Source: Phymatolithon calcareum (Eukaryota > Rhodophyta > Florideophyceae > Hapalidiales). From it: a stretch of 64,000 nucleotides of DNA. A program made the position numbers and the translations under genes. The stretch lies in assembly GCA_977006965.1 (NCBI GenBank), contig OZ345355.1:1488001-1552000 (forward strand). Direction: 5' to 3'. Under the pieces are notes generated by a model. The model did not search any database. It had not been told where the DNA came from and saw only the letters and a program-made list of their open reading frames with translations. Positions 17,726 to 28,384 of this stretch are shown here, one piece after another (the stretch's first letter is position 1; each line of letters opens with the position of its first letter).

Positions 17726-19375
17726 TAGATAGTTGGGACTGTCATCCCAAAGGAAAGACGACCATATTTCTTTTTCAACCGGGAGGCCCTGAAACAACTT
17801 TTCGTAGTCTTCGCCATTGTCATTGCCAATCTGGTACATTGGAGTATCAAGGCTTGGGTGTTTGCGCTCCAAGCGCATGGGTTCGTTAAGTTCCCGGATA
17901 ACTCTATCGCCATCTTCGGCAATCTCGACGTTCTCTTCCATGAGTGTTGAGAAATAGGCCAGCTGAAGAGAACTGATATTTTCAACAGCAGAACGCTCAT
18001 CGTCATTGAGCTCGTTCAAAGACGTCTTATGCCAATCATCTTTTGCTGCGTCTCTCATAGTCGCCTCGTGCATCCAAAAGTCCAAATAGTTGTCGAAGTC
18101 GCCGTTCATTTTGAACGGAAGCATGCATTGCTGTGTGATCAAGATTTCAGAATCATGGTATTCCACTCGGCCAATGCTGTGTTCGTGATATGGTGAGCGA
18201 AGAGTCACAAACTTCTCAGTCGATCCATTGTCTTCCATTGAACCTTGAGTTGTGTGTGCAGATGCTAGAACAGCAAGTTTTTGGGATGTCTTCCTTTTGG
18301 TTCGCTGGAAGTTCGTTACTGACTCGATGTCATCCAAGTTCAAACCCTTCCTAGCAACGAGCCATTTAGAACCAAATCTTGCCAGGAACGATACAAGCCA
18401 TCGAACAGAGCACTCCTCCGGCTTTCGTGACTTCAGACATGACGATACAAATCGTGCCATAGCGCTGTGTCGATCTTGAGCGCTGTGACTCACTCGTGAG
18501 AAGATTGCGATTCGTACGGGCAGGTCGGCATTTGAGAATTTGTTGTCAATAAGTGAGCTATTCACGACCATGTGATAGTCAACAGCCCTCTTGATATCCT
18601 CCAAGGACAGGTCAATGGTAGAGTAGTGCACTTCTTCTATGTTCCCCACTGCCCAGTTGTAAATGGTTTTGCAATTCTTCTTCATGTCCTTGCAAAAAGG
18701 ATGGGCTTTATTGATTGCCCAATCGTTGAAGCGCCTTTGTATGGTCTTCAGTACATCAGAAGGACGAAAAAGAAGAGTGTGATTTTCAACGACTGTAGAA
18801 TCGGTCGATTGGATGGGAGAAGGCGAAGAGGTGACAGGTTGTATCCATGACAGTGACCAGTTGTAGACGGAGACACATTTGGTGATGAAGTATAGTACCA
18901 AGCGTAGTAGGAGAAGTTTCCAATGCGAGCCACAGCTCTTCATTTTTGAAAGCATGTCGTCGACCTCGAAAGAATAGCCGTAGACAGGTGCCTCATAGCC
19001 CAGCCGAACAAGACATCTGAGAGCAGAAATATTCCAGTTGCGAAATTCGTATAGTAGAATAAGTCCCCATATTGATCGCAAAACATGGTAACTGTTAAAT
19101 ACTGCCACTGCGATTACCGCTGCTGCCTCCTTGTAGTCTTTGCTCTTGATTTGGACAACGATTTAGAAGATGACAAATCCCAATGAAGGCAATGAGATGA
19201 ACAGCTGTATCATTCCATTGCGACGAGTTTCACGGATGGTGCGCCACTTGTCGGTAATGAAGTCGAGAGCGTAAATGATTGCGAGAGGAATGAATGCGAT
19301 GGCGTAGATGGCGAAGACGAGTACCGGGTCGTTCGCGAGAGACGGACCATTGTTACAGCAACAGCACTTGGACAT
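17726..19375 (-). pseudogene. N-terminal part of interrupted membrane/Sel1 gene
   Basis: Reading starts at ATG 19,375 with a Cys-rich start (MSKCCCCNNG) and a strong membrane segment (VLVFAIYAIAFIPLAIIYAL), with a further hydrophobic stretch before TAA at 19,163-19,165. The same frame continues immediately (AAAVIAVAVFNSYHVL, another hydrophobic start) for about 480 codons to the insertion at 17,739. Later parts include another hydrophobic stretch (LLLLRLVLYFITKCV) and long soluble helical regions. The last 60 codons of the visible frame (to 17,540) come from the inserted element and are not part of the gene. The protein is a multi-segment membrane protein of unknown family. Confidence 0.65.
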
Positions 19376-19564
19376 GGCGCTGTGTCGCCGGAGGGGGGGG
19401 CTCTGAGGTTGGTGCGTTCAGTGGTGCAATTCCCAGATTGGCTGTCGCCTTCCCAAGTTTCGCCAATCTCGCCGATTATGCAAGTAGAATAGTGTGCTGC
19501 AATGGCGATGACGCTTGTTTTGATCTTCCACTTCATCTTGGGTACAGGTGTACAATAAAAAAAT
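19376..19564. other. Spacer with MULE-2 target site
   Basis: This is probably the upstream region of the membrane/Sel1 gene. Its last ten bases ATAAAAAAAT (19,555-19,564) are the left copy of the MULE-2 target duplication. Confidence 0.6.
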
Positions 19565-19780
19565 GAGGAAATTCGCTGCATGGACCGAAAAAGGTGGCAA
19601 AATTCGCTAAATCGGCACCCTTGCAAAAACTACTACTCGTTATGATTTCAGCTAGACAGCCGCTTATCATTACACGTAAAAAAGAGGATTTATTGAGAAG
19701 GTACAATGTGTCCCAACTTGAGGATAGTCGGCATGTTTCTAATCGCGTTATACTAGTGTCTATGTTCCGAACGTCCTCAA

Positions 19781-20600
19781 TTGAGGACCCAGTCCTCAAA
19801 TGAGGACGGATTCAAAAGCTCGGAAAAGTTAGTAAATCGAATGCAGAACGGATCATCTGCGCCATTACTGAAAAGCCGGACTTGTGTAGTGGGTGAGGAG
19901 TACCGCAACTACAACCGTAAAATCTCTTCGTTTGGCGCTAACAACGAAAATATAGTGGTCACCCAGAAGTACCAGACCTGCTATGCCACGAGAAAAAGTC
20001 CGGCCCCGCGTGGTCGGTACATCTATACACACAAAGGAAGCATCGGTGACAAATCTCGTAGAATGCTCCAGACAATATGGAGCCTTTTCCAAGTAAAAAA
20101 GGGTGTGTGGTATCGTTCAGGAGGTACTGGAGGAAAACTGAATGGTCGCGCGAGCAAATCACTTTGCGTAAAATGTGTCATAGTTTGGCGTTCGCCGAAG
20201 AAGACTAACTTTAAGACAGTCAACCTGTTCAACGTCAAGATAGGGGACACTGAAGATGGCATTGCAGAAGGTCACCAGCCTTGAACCGAGCCAACACCGG
20301 CAAAGCGCAGTACCACCCAGTATTGCTTACAGTACTCATCCTCGCCCATCTTCATCGCGAAACGCCAGTTTATCGTCCACAGTCACAATCAGAGGCTCAT
20401 CAAATAGACACAAAAGCATCGATAAAACTTTCACCATCTCTTAACACCCTCTTCCGGGCTCTCTCTCTTACGTCTTGAAAGGCTCTTGGGACCAAACATC
20501 ACAAAACGAGCTTGATGTCGTCGTGTCTGACCACGAGCCGAATATTGTCGCTTTTGGGGAACCATGGTACGAGCACCAAGCTTCAGAACCGAATAGGGTC
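19781..20600 (+). pseudogene. Protein of TA element family, copy A
   Basis: The frame 19,781-20,284 gives 167 residues that match the minus-strand protein of element B over several blocks: a basic part (TRKSPAPRGR), then RRMLQTIWSLFQVKKG, then VKCVIVWRSPKKTNFKTVNL. A second block in another frame (20,430-20,600) reads LPGSLSYVLKGSWDQ and EPNIVAFGEPW, matching element B's IPGTLAYAMQGSWDQ and DPNFIAHGVPW. Conservation between two diverged copies argues for a real protein of at least 250 residues, frameshifted in this copy. No catalytic pattern was identified and no function is proposed. Confidence 0.5.
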
Positions 20601-21721
20601 TAAGTTTCCTCTCAGTTCTGGAGATTTTGCACTCTTACCAGAGACATCTTATCAGAAAATGATGGTGTTGGTATTCATACGAAGTAAGATTGCGTCATGA
20701 AGATGTTTCCCCAAGTTCACATGGGAAATTTTTTCTGCTCTGGCGTTCGCTAAGCTGAGAATAATTGGACAACAAGAGACTACATTGACAGAGCTGATTG
20801 AGTTTTTTCGGAATAATTACCCTCATGACAAGAGCTGAGCTCAGCGCCGAGAGCAATTTTTAGAGGGCAACAAGGCCAATTAAGTATATCAACTCTCCTT
20901 CTTCTTCAAAGACTGGTATGCCGCTCGCCGAACACTTCCAGTGAATATCATTCACTGCGCAACCAAGTAGAACATGTAGTCTGCGCAGCACCGCTGGTCG
21001 CTCGGTCAAGATTCTCTCGATGCCATATCTGACCCCAGAAAGCGCACTGTGCCTCCGTCGGACCTGAGATGTTTCCGTGAGTCCATATCCCGTTGGTATG
21101 GGAACGGAGGTCACTAACCGGAAACCGGTTAAGAGATACAGCACTCGGCGAGTGGCAGAAGTGCGATAATCCTGAATCTTCAACAAGTGCGACTATAGTT
21201 CATAGGAGTCATCAAACTCTTCTGGCAATTTGCGTGATTGTTGGATGACTTTTATTCTCAGGTGCCCGTGCAGAGGGTCAGCAGCACATGACACAGCGAA
21301 GGTATTTTCAAGTCTGTTCGAACATCTCGTCGATAACACAAGTGCCATGCACATTAATCGTCCACGTTTAGTCGCTAAAGAACGAATATTTGCAATCGGG
21401 AGCAGTGTTAGAACCTACTGAACTCCCAAGAAAAAGAAAAGGAGGACTGGGGATGTCGTGGTGAGTACTTTTGCTGTTCAAAACAACTGCAGAGTTTGCA
21501 AATTCAAGACGACAACCCTCTTGTGCTCATACTCTAATACGCGTGAAAGTGCCACACTATATATTTGTAGCGCTTCTACCGGTAGGAACTGTTTCACGAA
21601 GCAAGTTGAAGACATTCATGAGCTTGACGCTTTTGACGGGCCTCACAGTGAGTAGCTTTCGTTTCCAAAAATTAAATGTTTTTTGTCCTCAATTGAGCAA
21701 AGATTCCCGGCACATAGACAC
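20601..21721. other. Rest of TA element A, no gene recognised
   Basis: Only short frames are visible, for example 20,860-21,186 on the minus strand. I could not align this half convincingly with the other half of element B. Confidence 0.4.
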
Positions 21722-21745
21722 TAGCATCGAGAGTTGTCAGTTATC

Positions 21746-21871
21746 TTATTCAGAATTGCATAATATCACGTCAATGGCTCGCGCCAGTTCATTCTCTTCG
21801 GTACGGGTCCATGTGGGCTTCTTCAGGGTTCTGCTGAGTGTACCAATTGCCCATGCTCCTTGACTACCCAT
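21746..21871 (-). CDS. 41-residue micro-ORF in MULE-2, Myb/SANT-like start
   Basis: This is the counterpart of 2,124-2,249 in MULE-1 with identical length, start and stop positions. It reads MGSQGAWAIGTLSRTLKKPT, then WTRTEENELARAI. Keeping an open frame in both copies is compatible with either coding or recent common descent. It lies on the strand opposite the SWIM-finger remnant. Confidence 0.35.
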   Translation of the reverse strand: MGSQGAWAIGTLSRTLKKPTWTRTEENELARAIDVILCNSE

Positions 21872-21962
21872 ATCTTCAATCAGTGTCCTTATTATTACAC
21901 TACCAATCCGCTACGCAAAGTACTCTGCACCTCGTCGCATTCGACTGCTAAGCTAACTCACA

Positions 21963-22748
21963 ATGCTCTCGCCCGAACCGTCTGAACTCATGGAGAAGAT
22001 GGAGCTCGTGCTAAGGATGGGTGAATGCCCGGGAGCAAACTTTGACGACGTTGTCAACCTCGTAATCGCCCACAACACGTCTATTGGCAAGGCAAGTTCC
22101 TCACGCCTTGCTGCCACAAGAAGCACTAGGAAAAATACTTTGAGCGGAGAAGCCGCTTGTGGAGCCGGAGGTCATCGAAAGTGACATGCTGAGTTTTGTT
22201 GTTAGCAGCCAAGTGACTCCATTCCCTGTGGCAATTAACAACGACTACTGCGCTACATGCTCTTGCCGCCACTTTGAAGAGCACCAGCGGCCATGTATAC
22301 ATGTCGTCGCTGCACTTTTGTACTGTTCTAGACACTTGGCGCAGCATCGATTCGCGTTCGACCCGTGAAACAAGATCTAGTGTGGGACTCATGGCTATTG
22401 ATAACGTGGGCCAAGCAACACGAGGGCATCATCATTCGTGTTGCAGTCACTGGTTACCAGCTAGTACAGGATGATTTGGTTCCGTTTGACCTTGTCGCTA
22501 AGCTGGGCCGCAAGCGTAAGAGGCCCTACTTCCCGTCCGAAATGAGGTCCCGTCACGGCTCCTCATGCGGAAACAACGGTTACTTCTCGCAGACATGCGC
22601 CAAGCCGAACATCCGCAATATTGTTGAGGCGAAGCGAAAACACATCGACAAAGCGGCTCAGTCCATGATAATTGACCTCACCGCCTGCGATGACGGAGAT
22701 GCTACTTGCGACGAGGGGCTGAAGCATAGAGAGTTGCGCATGAAATAA
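21963..22748 (+). pseudogene. MULE transposase C-terminal remnant (SWIM), copy 2
   Basis: Three overlapping frames (21,963-22,184; 22,159-22,368; 22,365-22,748) together match the remnant in MULE-1. The middle frame has the SWIM finger CSCRHFEEHQRPCIHV. The last has a Cys/Gly/Asn knuckle-like motif (SCGNNGYFSQTC, His replaced by Tyr), a Lys/Arg-rich part (KRKHIDKAAQ) and the same end LRMK. Frame breaks occur at about 22,160 and 22,366. The catalytic DDE core is absent, so the protein is only the DNA/zinc-binding tail of a MuDR-type transposase. Confidence 0.75.
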
Positions 22749-22893
22749 ATATTATTTTTTTGATAAGTTTATTTCAATGGAGTGTTCTGCGTGTCATAAC
22801 GAGTAGTAGTTATTGCAAGGGGTGCCGATATAGCGAATTTTGCCACCTTTTTCGGTCCATGCAGCGAATTTCCTCATAAAAAAATCAATGTGT

Positions 22894-22947
22894 CTGATAC
22901 TGTTTGGAAATAATATTTTTCAAAATGTTATTTCCAAATAGAATCAG
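22894..22947. repeat. Near-perfect 26-bp hairpin
   Basis: CTGATACTGTTTGGAAATAA... at 22,894-22,919 pairs with 22,922-22,947 (three mismatches in 26, two-base loop). It lies directly outside the MULE-2 right duplication. It could be a small foldback element. Confidence 0.7.
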
Positions 22948-23121
22948 TGCGACAGACACCATCTTGGATTCTCCACGCATGCCAGTTCCATCTGTGAGCT
23001 GAAATCCCTTTTCCTTTTTCAATCTATTGGACAGCACAGAAACTTAAATTAGTGTATTCCAGAGCTCATTGGAAGAGCAGGCGGTCCACCATGTGCAAGT
23101 AGTCAGCGGCGCGCAATCACT

Positions 23122-23466
23122 TTGAAGAACATTCATTTGAAAGCCCCGCAGGCGACGAAAAGCACTGCAGACAGCACGATGACAGATTGTCGCGCATGTG
23201 TTTGTGGGCGTCCAAGTTCTTGGGGCTACACAAAATGGACGACAGGAATGTCCCTCTGTAGAGTCTCCATTCCCTCATCTTTCGAACTCACCACAGTTGA
23301 TGGTAAGCACACGAGGGTAAGAAGACAGCCGATGTTCATCATCAATGATGCGTCTGAGGTGGACAACAGGATTGGGCACTGTTTGGGGCTGGAGATGAAC
23401 TGTGTTTTTGGAACGGAAAAAGTCACATTAGATTTGAGAGTTTTTAATCGCCACTCTTCTCTTTGA
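23122..23466 (+). CDS. Hypothetical protein, 114 residues
   Basis: The frame reads from ATG 23,122 to TGA at the end and contains Cys pairs near the start (DCRACVCG), followed by a part with several beta-prone stretches (SSFELTTVDGKHTRVRRQPM; MNCVFGTEKVTLDLRVF). No family was recognised. It lies between MULE-2 and LINE-2 with no paralogue in the window. It is the only frame of this length in the interval, so it may be a small gene or the last exon of one. Confidence 0.3.
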   Translation: MKNIHLKAPQATKSTADSTMTDCRACVCGRPSSWGYTKWTTGMSLCRVSIPSSFELTTVDGKHTRVRRQPMFIINDASEVDNRIGHCLGLEMNCVFGTEKVTLDLRVFNRHSSL

Positions 23467-23705
23467 GCTGTTGACTTTGTGTTTACATTGTGTTATCCGT
23501 CATTCACGTACACCCGACTGTAGAATACTTCAGGTTATGAATTTTTTCATAGAAGTTTATTCAGTCTTGCGACTTGCAGGTGATGAATGTTTCATCGGCC
23601 TAGCATTCACACTACAACAATAACAATTATTGTAATTATGGTGCACGAACGTCAATACTTCTAAACAAACATTTTGTAACCAAATGTTGTTTTTCATCAC
23701 ATTTG
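23467..23705. other. AT-rich spacer before LINE-2
   Basis: No gene was seen. It is the original left flank of segmental duplication copy B before LINE-2 inserted, and it has no counterpart in copy A. Confidence 0.5.
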
Positions 23706-23723
23706 CCATGCTCGCCTAGTGTC

Positions 23724-25376
23724 GCGGGCAGCCCACCGGCATCTAATGCAGAATCAGACAACGAAATCGAAACCGATAACTCAGACGAAGAAATCAGCGA
23801 AGAACTCGAGGAATTGCGAGACATCGCAAAGAGGACACTGGAGCGAGCAAACGAGATTGAAGCTCGAGCTCGTGCCCCAGTGGAGATGGAGGACAGTGAC
23901 GGCCCAAGAGAAGATGGGGAAGAATCCGAGTCAGACACAGAAACCAGAGCACAACCCGAAGGTGAAACACACGGATCTGAGCTCAAAGAGCGTTTTCTGA
24001 AAGTCAGAAAAAGAGTCAGGTGCAATAAATGTGACATAAAGGGCCAGTTAATCCTCCACGGAGGCGCAGGGAGCGAAGGAATCGCAACTGTCTGCAAGGC
24101 GTGCAATGCCAGTACCCAAGGCAGAGTTATGGCTCTGGAAATTGAGATCACAGAGCTGTCGATGGAGCGGAGCCCATCAGCTCCTCAAGGCAGTACGCAT
24201 ACGGAAAATGATAACATAGCGAAGAAAATGGACGAGATCATGACAACACTGAGCGAAGTGTGCGAACGATTGACACTAGTGGAAGCACAAGTCAGAACAG
24301 TGCGCCGAAATAACGAATCGGAGCAGCTCGGAAGTCGGAATGTGAATGTGGACCAGGAACGGGCAGCCCCTCCAGTGGCCACGCCACGCCGTACGACACA
24401 AGAGGAAGAGAATAATACAGGTAGCAATACTGTACTGGCTACTCAAAAGGAGCCAAATCTGGCTCCGATGGCTGCGACAATGTCGTATGCTGCAGTCGCG
24501 GCGCTCGAACGCCCGACTCCGGCGCACTTCGGGAGCCATATCAGTTCGCGAGTAATCAAGTTCTCAAGAGCAATTAGGGGAAATATACGGAACACCCGGT
24601 CCAGTGAGGTAGTTCCACTCTACTTCACAGGACTGGAAAGAATGGACGAAGTCGAACTGTACAATGAGATGACCCAAATGCTTCCTTCAAGGGCAGTTCA
24701 GGGACTATCGTTCATCGGAAAATTCAGGCTAGAAATACTGTCCAGCAAGTACTACTGTGACAGAGTCATAGCGACAATGAAGGCAGCGGGCCTAAGGCTA
24801 GACAAAGAGTACAATCTCTTCAAGGACTCGGTGTCGAAGAAGAAACTGGTTTCAGGGGATGATCGTATACTCAAGAATCTATGGGCTATAAGAAAGAGGA
24901 TGAAGAAATGCGCAGGATACACGGCTGATTTCCAAACAAGAAACTGGTACAGAGAAAACCAGAAGAAGGCTGAAGAAGAAATAGAAGCATCCGAGAGAAA
25001 AGCGCGTGCAGAGACACAAGCGGGCGTCGACAAGCAATTTGAAAGCGAAGTGAGAAGTATGTCAGCATGCAATGAAAGCGCAGAATTTTCGAAAAACCGC
25101 ACAGAAGTGCAAAAATCGAAGAGCTCCGAACTTGAGGCGGGTAGCGACATTATTGCAACTGGTAGCAACACTGAAGGGCAAAATCAAGCCCCAAAGACCT
25201 TAAGCCCGCTCTCCAAAAACAGGGAAGATGACATGACCCCTGAAGGGAGTACAACGAGCGAATCGACACCCAAAGATTGCGAAACAGAAGAGCACGACCC
25301 CAAGCTCAGAGCCACTAATAATTCGAACCCCATACCAGCATCGCACGTGGACGCTGAAGAAAGTGTGGAATCATGA
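23724..25376 (+). pseudogene. LINE-2 ORF1, nucleic-acid-binding protein, 5' truncated
   Basis: About 550 codons are open. The first residues read through the target duplication and have no ATG, so the true start is missing. An acidic N-terminal part (EELRDIAKRTLERANEIEAR, coiled-coil-like) is followed by a Cys pair motif (RCNKCDIKG...VCKACNAS) that could bind zinc. A central conserved-looking part (VVPLYFTGLERMDEVELYNE) resembles the RRM-like core of LINE ORF1 proteins, and the tail is charged and Ser/Thr-rich. ORF1 proteins coat element RNA and act as chaperones. The stop TGA (25,374-25,376) overlaps the ORF2 ATG (25,373-25,375) as ATGA. Confidence 0.7.
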
Positions 25377-28300
25377 TCCTGGGAAACAGAATAATATTCT
25401 CCACTTTTAACGTGGGCGGATCAGCAGAGACGCCCAAAATGGTTGACCAAATCATGGCAAAACACCATGTGCAAGTCCTTGGTCTCACGGAGACTTTTCA
25501 AAAAGAAGACACAGCGATCAGGGTGAATTTCGACCAAATTTGTTCTACCCGTCCGCAGGGCCCTCGAGAACGACCACGAGGAGGTGTAGCTTTAATTACT
25601 AAGGCTGGTACTCCAACCAAAGTTCTGGGTAAGATGGCTACAAAAGCATTCCAGGTCGTGGTTGCAAATGTGATGGACATTGCAGTGTCGGTTGCATACA
25701 TATCTCCTCTTGCGAGTCGAGAAGAGTATGACAAGTGCTTGGAATTCATCCACCGTCATTGCAGGGGGAAGGCGATAATCATGGGTGACCTTAACGCAAG
25801 ACATAGGCACTGGGACCGCACAGGAAACTGGAGAGGGAACAAGATTGTTTCGTGGGCCGCAAAATTCAACTGGAGAATAAGGACGACAACAAGACCAACA
25901 TTTGTATCCAACCATGGCAAGAGCAACATCGATATCTTCATGACGAAGTCCTTAGAAGGAGAGGTACCCGAACTGTTAAACGGCATGTGGGAGGGTGTCA
26001 CAGAACACATTCCTGTCGCAATGAGGGTACTGAACTACAGGATTATAACCCAGCGAAGAAAGAAGGTTATCTCAAAAACTGCCAGGCGAAGCCTGACAAG
26101 AACAACGAAGGCCAGAGAAGAAATGTCGAAATGGGTACCGGGCATGATAGAGCAGCTGCATACCTGTACTGACAAACGGGAGTTGAACAACTGGTATGAA
26201 CTTTTTCTGAAAAAGCTGAAGGAGCCGTGGACATCGTCTAAGCCGAGGCCCCCGAGATTTAAAAGTTTTTGGAACAAGGAGCTCGACAATCTGGCCAAGA
26301 AACGAACCCGGCATTATAAGACTTACAGGAGGACAGGCCTCGAAAGTGACAAAGAAGCCCTCCGAGAGGTGAAAATGCTGTTAAAGAAGAAGGTGAGAAA
26401 AGCCAAATGCGACCAATTTGAAAGATATCTTCATGAGGTTGAGAAAATGGGGCCGAGCGAGGCGGCGAACACCACAAGCAAGATCATGAAATCAAAAGCA
26501 CGGAGGAAAGGAACAAACAAAGCTCTCGGGGCTCCTGTGCACCCAAGCAAATTCTCCGCATACATCTCAAGTGTTTGTAAGGCGGAAGAAGACTGGAATA
26601 TGCCGTTGCGTACGTTTGCACTCAATAGGGCAATGAAGCGGCACATCGCAAGAGCATTCAACAGAGCACCGAAGGGGAAGGCGGTAGGTCCAGACGGAAT
26701 TGCGGTCGAAATGTTGCACGCGAACAAAGAAGCGGGGCTCGAAATAATGCTAGCATTATGGGAAACATGTGGGAGACTCAAATGTCTTCCTCGGGCATGG
26801 CGCCAAGCAACTCTGATTCCCTTATACAAGAAAGGCCCAGCTCATGTAGCAGCAAACTACAGGCCCATATCTCTTTTAAGTCAAGCCAGGAAAATCATCG
26901 ACTCAGCTCTAGATGCATACATACGAGAGAACTATCGCTTCAATAAGGTTCAGCTGGGTTTTCGGAAAGACAGAAGCACTTATCTCGCTATACTCCGGGC
27001 AAAAAGTTCAATGAAAAAGGGCCATCCGTTCATGGCAGTTCTTGACCTATCCGCAGCATAAGATAGTGTGCCCAGGGATATCCTCATGAAGAGGCTGAAG
27101 GAGAAACTTCCCCAAGAGATAGCAAGGATGGTTGCGTACCTGCTAAAACCATCGTGGGTCACATCAGCTGGAGAGGAGACAGAAACGTGGTGTATCATCG
27201 ACCGAGGAGTACCTCAAGGTTCCCCGCTTAGTCCATGCCTATACAATATATTCATGGACACATTCGCAGAAGCCGTCTCCAAGACAGACAGGAACGTTTC
27301 AGAAAGTCCTGTGCAATTGTTCGCAGATGATGTCCAGCTTCAAGCGAAGACAGGACGAGGAATGCAGAAACTTCTTGATATAGCGACCAGTTGGGCAAGC
27401 GAAAATGGCATGAAATGGAACACAAAACCAGGAAAAAGCGAAGTTCTTAAGTACAAAGGACTTCAGAAGCACACGTTTTACTTGGCAGGACGAGAACTAT
27501 ATCAAGCCTGGAGACTCTCGTATCTTGGGGTAAGCATGAATAACAAGGGTGTTACGGATGACACGGCCATAGCAAGAGTTCGAAATGCTGCAGGATGCAT
27601 ACATAAGCTGCGGGAGCTTGGAGTGAATGTTCGAGGATTCAAACCGGAGACATGCATCAGGATCTTTAAGTCGCTAATTATCCCGAAATGGGAGTATGCG
27701 TTACACGTTACTCCAATGACAAATCGATTGCTCTCGGCAATCGAGTCGGCAGAGGGCTTGTTCTACAAAAATGTTTTCGGAAAGTATGCCGAACACCGCC
27801 GGGACCGAATGCGAGTTCTGTGCCGACTGGGACCACCAAAGATGAGGAGACGTCATCAAGCAGAAAGGTTTGCATTAAGCCTGGTAAGGCACAAAAAGCG
27901 CCTTGAAGAAACAGAAGAGTACGTTGGAAGAGATGAGGACGTAAAGGAAGCAATGAAGGATATTGAATATCTCAAGATGTATGAAGACTTGCGACAAGCC
28001 CTTCAGAAAGCCCAGGAGGGATCTGTCACGAAGAAGACGAGGAGAGAAGAAACAATTAGGGTATGGGAAAAGGAAGAAGAAGGCAGGTCAATGAAGATTC
28101 CTATTGAAGGCAAGCTACCAGGGATCCTTTACATAGGAGAAAGAACAACACGTTTAAGGTGCCTAAGGTTGACATTCAACCGAGCACCCCTTTGGAGGAA
28201 ATCAGTGTTGGGTGCGTACTGTGGGATTACCGCGGTGGTCGAACTAGTCGCCTTACAACGTACTCTAGCGTCATCGAAGATGAGTACAGAAATTGAGTTT

Positions 28301-28384
28301 GAGTGCAAGAGACTTACAGGAGCTCTTGTTGGGAGAGAATTACGAATCAAGAACGTTTTGAGCAGCCAGATGACTATAGCGTAG
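25373..28384 (+). pseudogene. LINE-2 ORF2: endonuclease and reverse transcriptase with one nonsense codon
   Basis: The endonuclease comes first: FSTFNVGG, LGLTETFQKED (catalytic Glu), IMGDLNARHRHWD, SNIDIFMTK. The usual catalytic SDH is TEH here. Reverse transcriptase follows: AVGPDGIAVEML, NYRPISLLSQARKIID, LGFRKDRST, motif A LDLSAA-stop-DSVPR, motif B GVPQGSPLSPCLYNIFMD, motif C LFADDVQLQ. The TAA at 27,059-27,061 sits where this motif normally has an aromatic Tyr/Phe, so it is a single substitution in an otherwise intact frame of about 1,003 codons. No RNase H follows. The ATGA overlap with ORF1 suggests ORF2 is translated by termination-reinitiation. Confidence 0.88.

Larger units (their letters stand above)
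19756..21721 (+). mobile_element. TA element A (novel inverted-repeat DNA element)
   Basis: Inside MULE-2 a unit begins GTGTCTATGTTCCG and ends with the inverse of GTGTCTATGTGCCG, and both ends are preceded or followed by TA (19,754-19,755 and 21,722-21,723). A palindrome CCTCAATTGAGG lies about 20 bp inside the left end, and CCTCAATTGAG lies near the right end. The same arrangement occurs in element B (60,765-62,340), and a lone end is at 49,347-49,376. TA duplication and short inverted repeats recall Tc1/mariner-type elements, but the encoded protein is not recognisable as a DDE transposase. It is younger than MULE-2. Confidence 0.7.
19565..22875 (+). mobile_element. MULE-2, Mutator-like element with nested insertion
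   Basis: The element has the same terminal inverted repeats as MULE-1 and a perfect 10-bp duplication ATAAAAAAAT (19,555-19,564 and 22,876-22,885). Its internal sequence matches MULE-1 in reverse orientation except for a 1,966-bp TA element at 19,756-21,721. Without that insert it would be about 1.3 kb, like MULE-1. It carries the C-terminal transposase remnant on the plus strand and the micro-ORF on the minus strand, and is non-autonomous. It lies just 5' of the membrane/Sel1 gene. Confidence 0.9.

Noticed and set aside
19781-20284. Capsid-like or CRESS-virus-like protein in TA elements
   Set aside because: The basic N-terminus and Trp-rich blocks vaguely recall small capsid proteins, but there is no Rep, no stem-loop origin with a nonanucleotide and no specific motif. 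The TA duplications fit a DNA transposon better.
27059-27061. Selenocysteine or pyrrolysine at LINE-2 or other stops
   Set aside because: The LINE-2 stop is TAA, which is used for neither residue. No associated stem-loop was recognised at the TGA or TAG sites.
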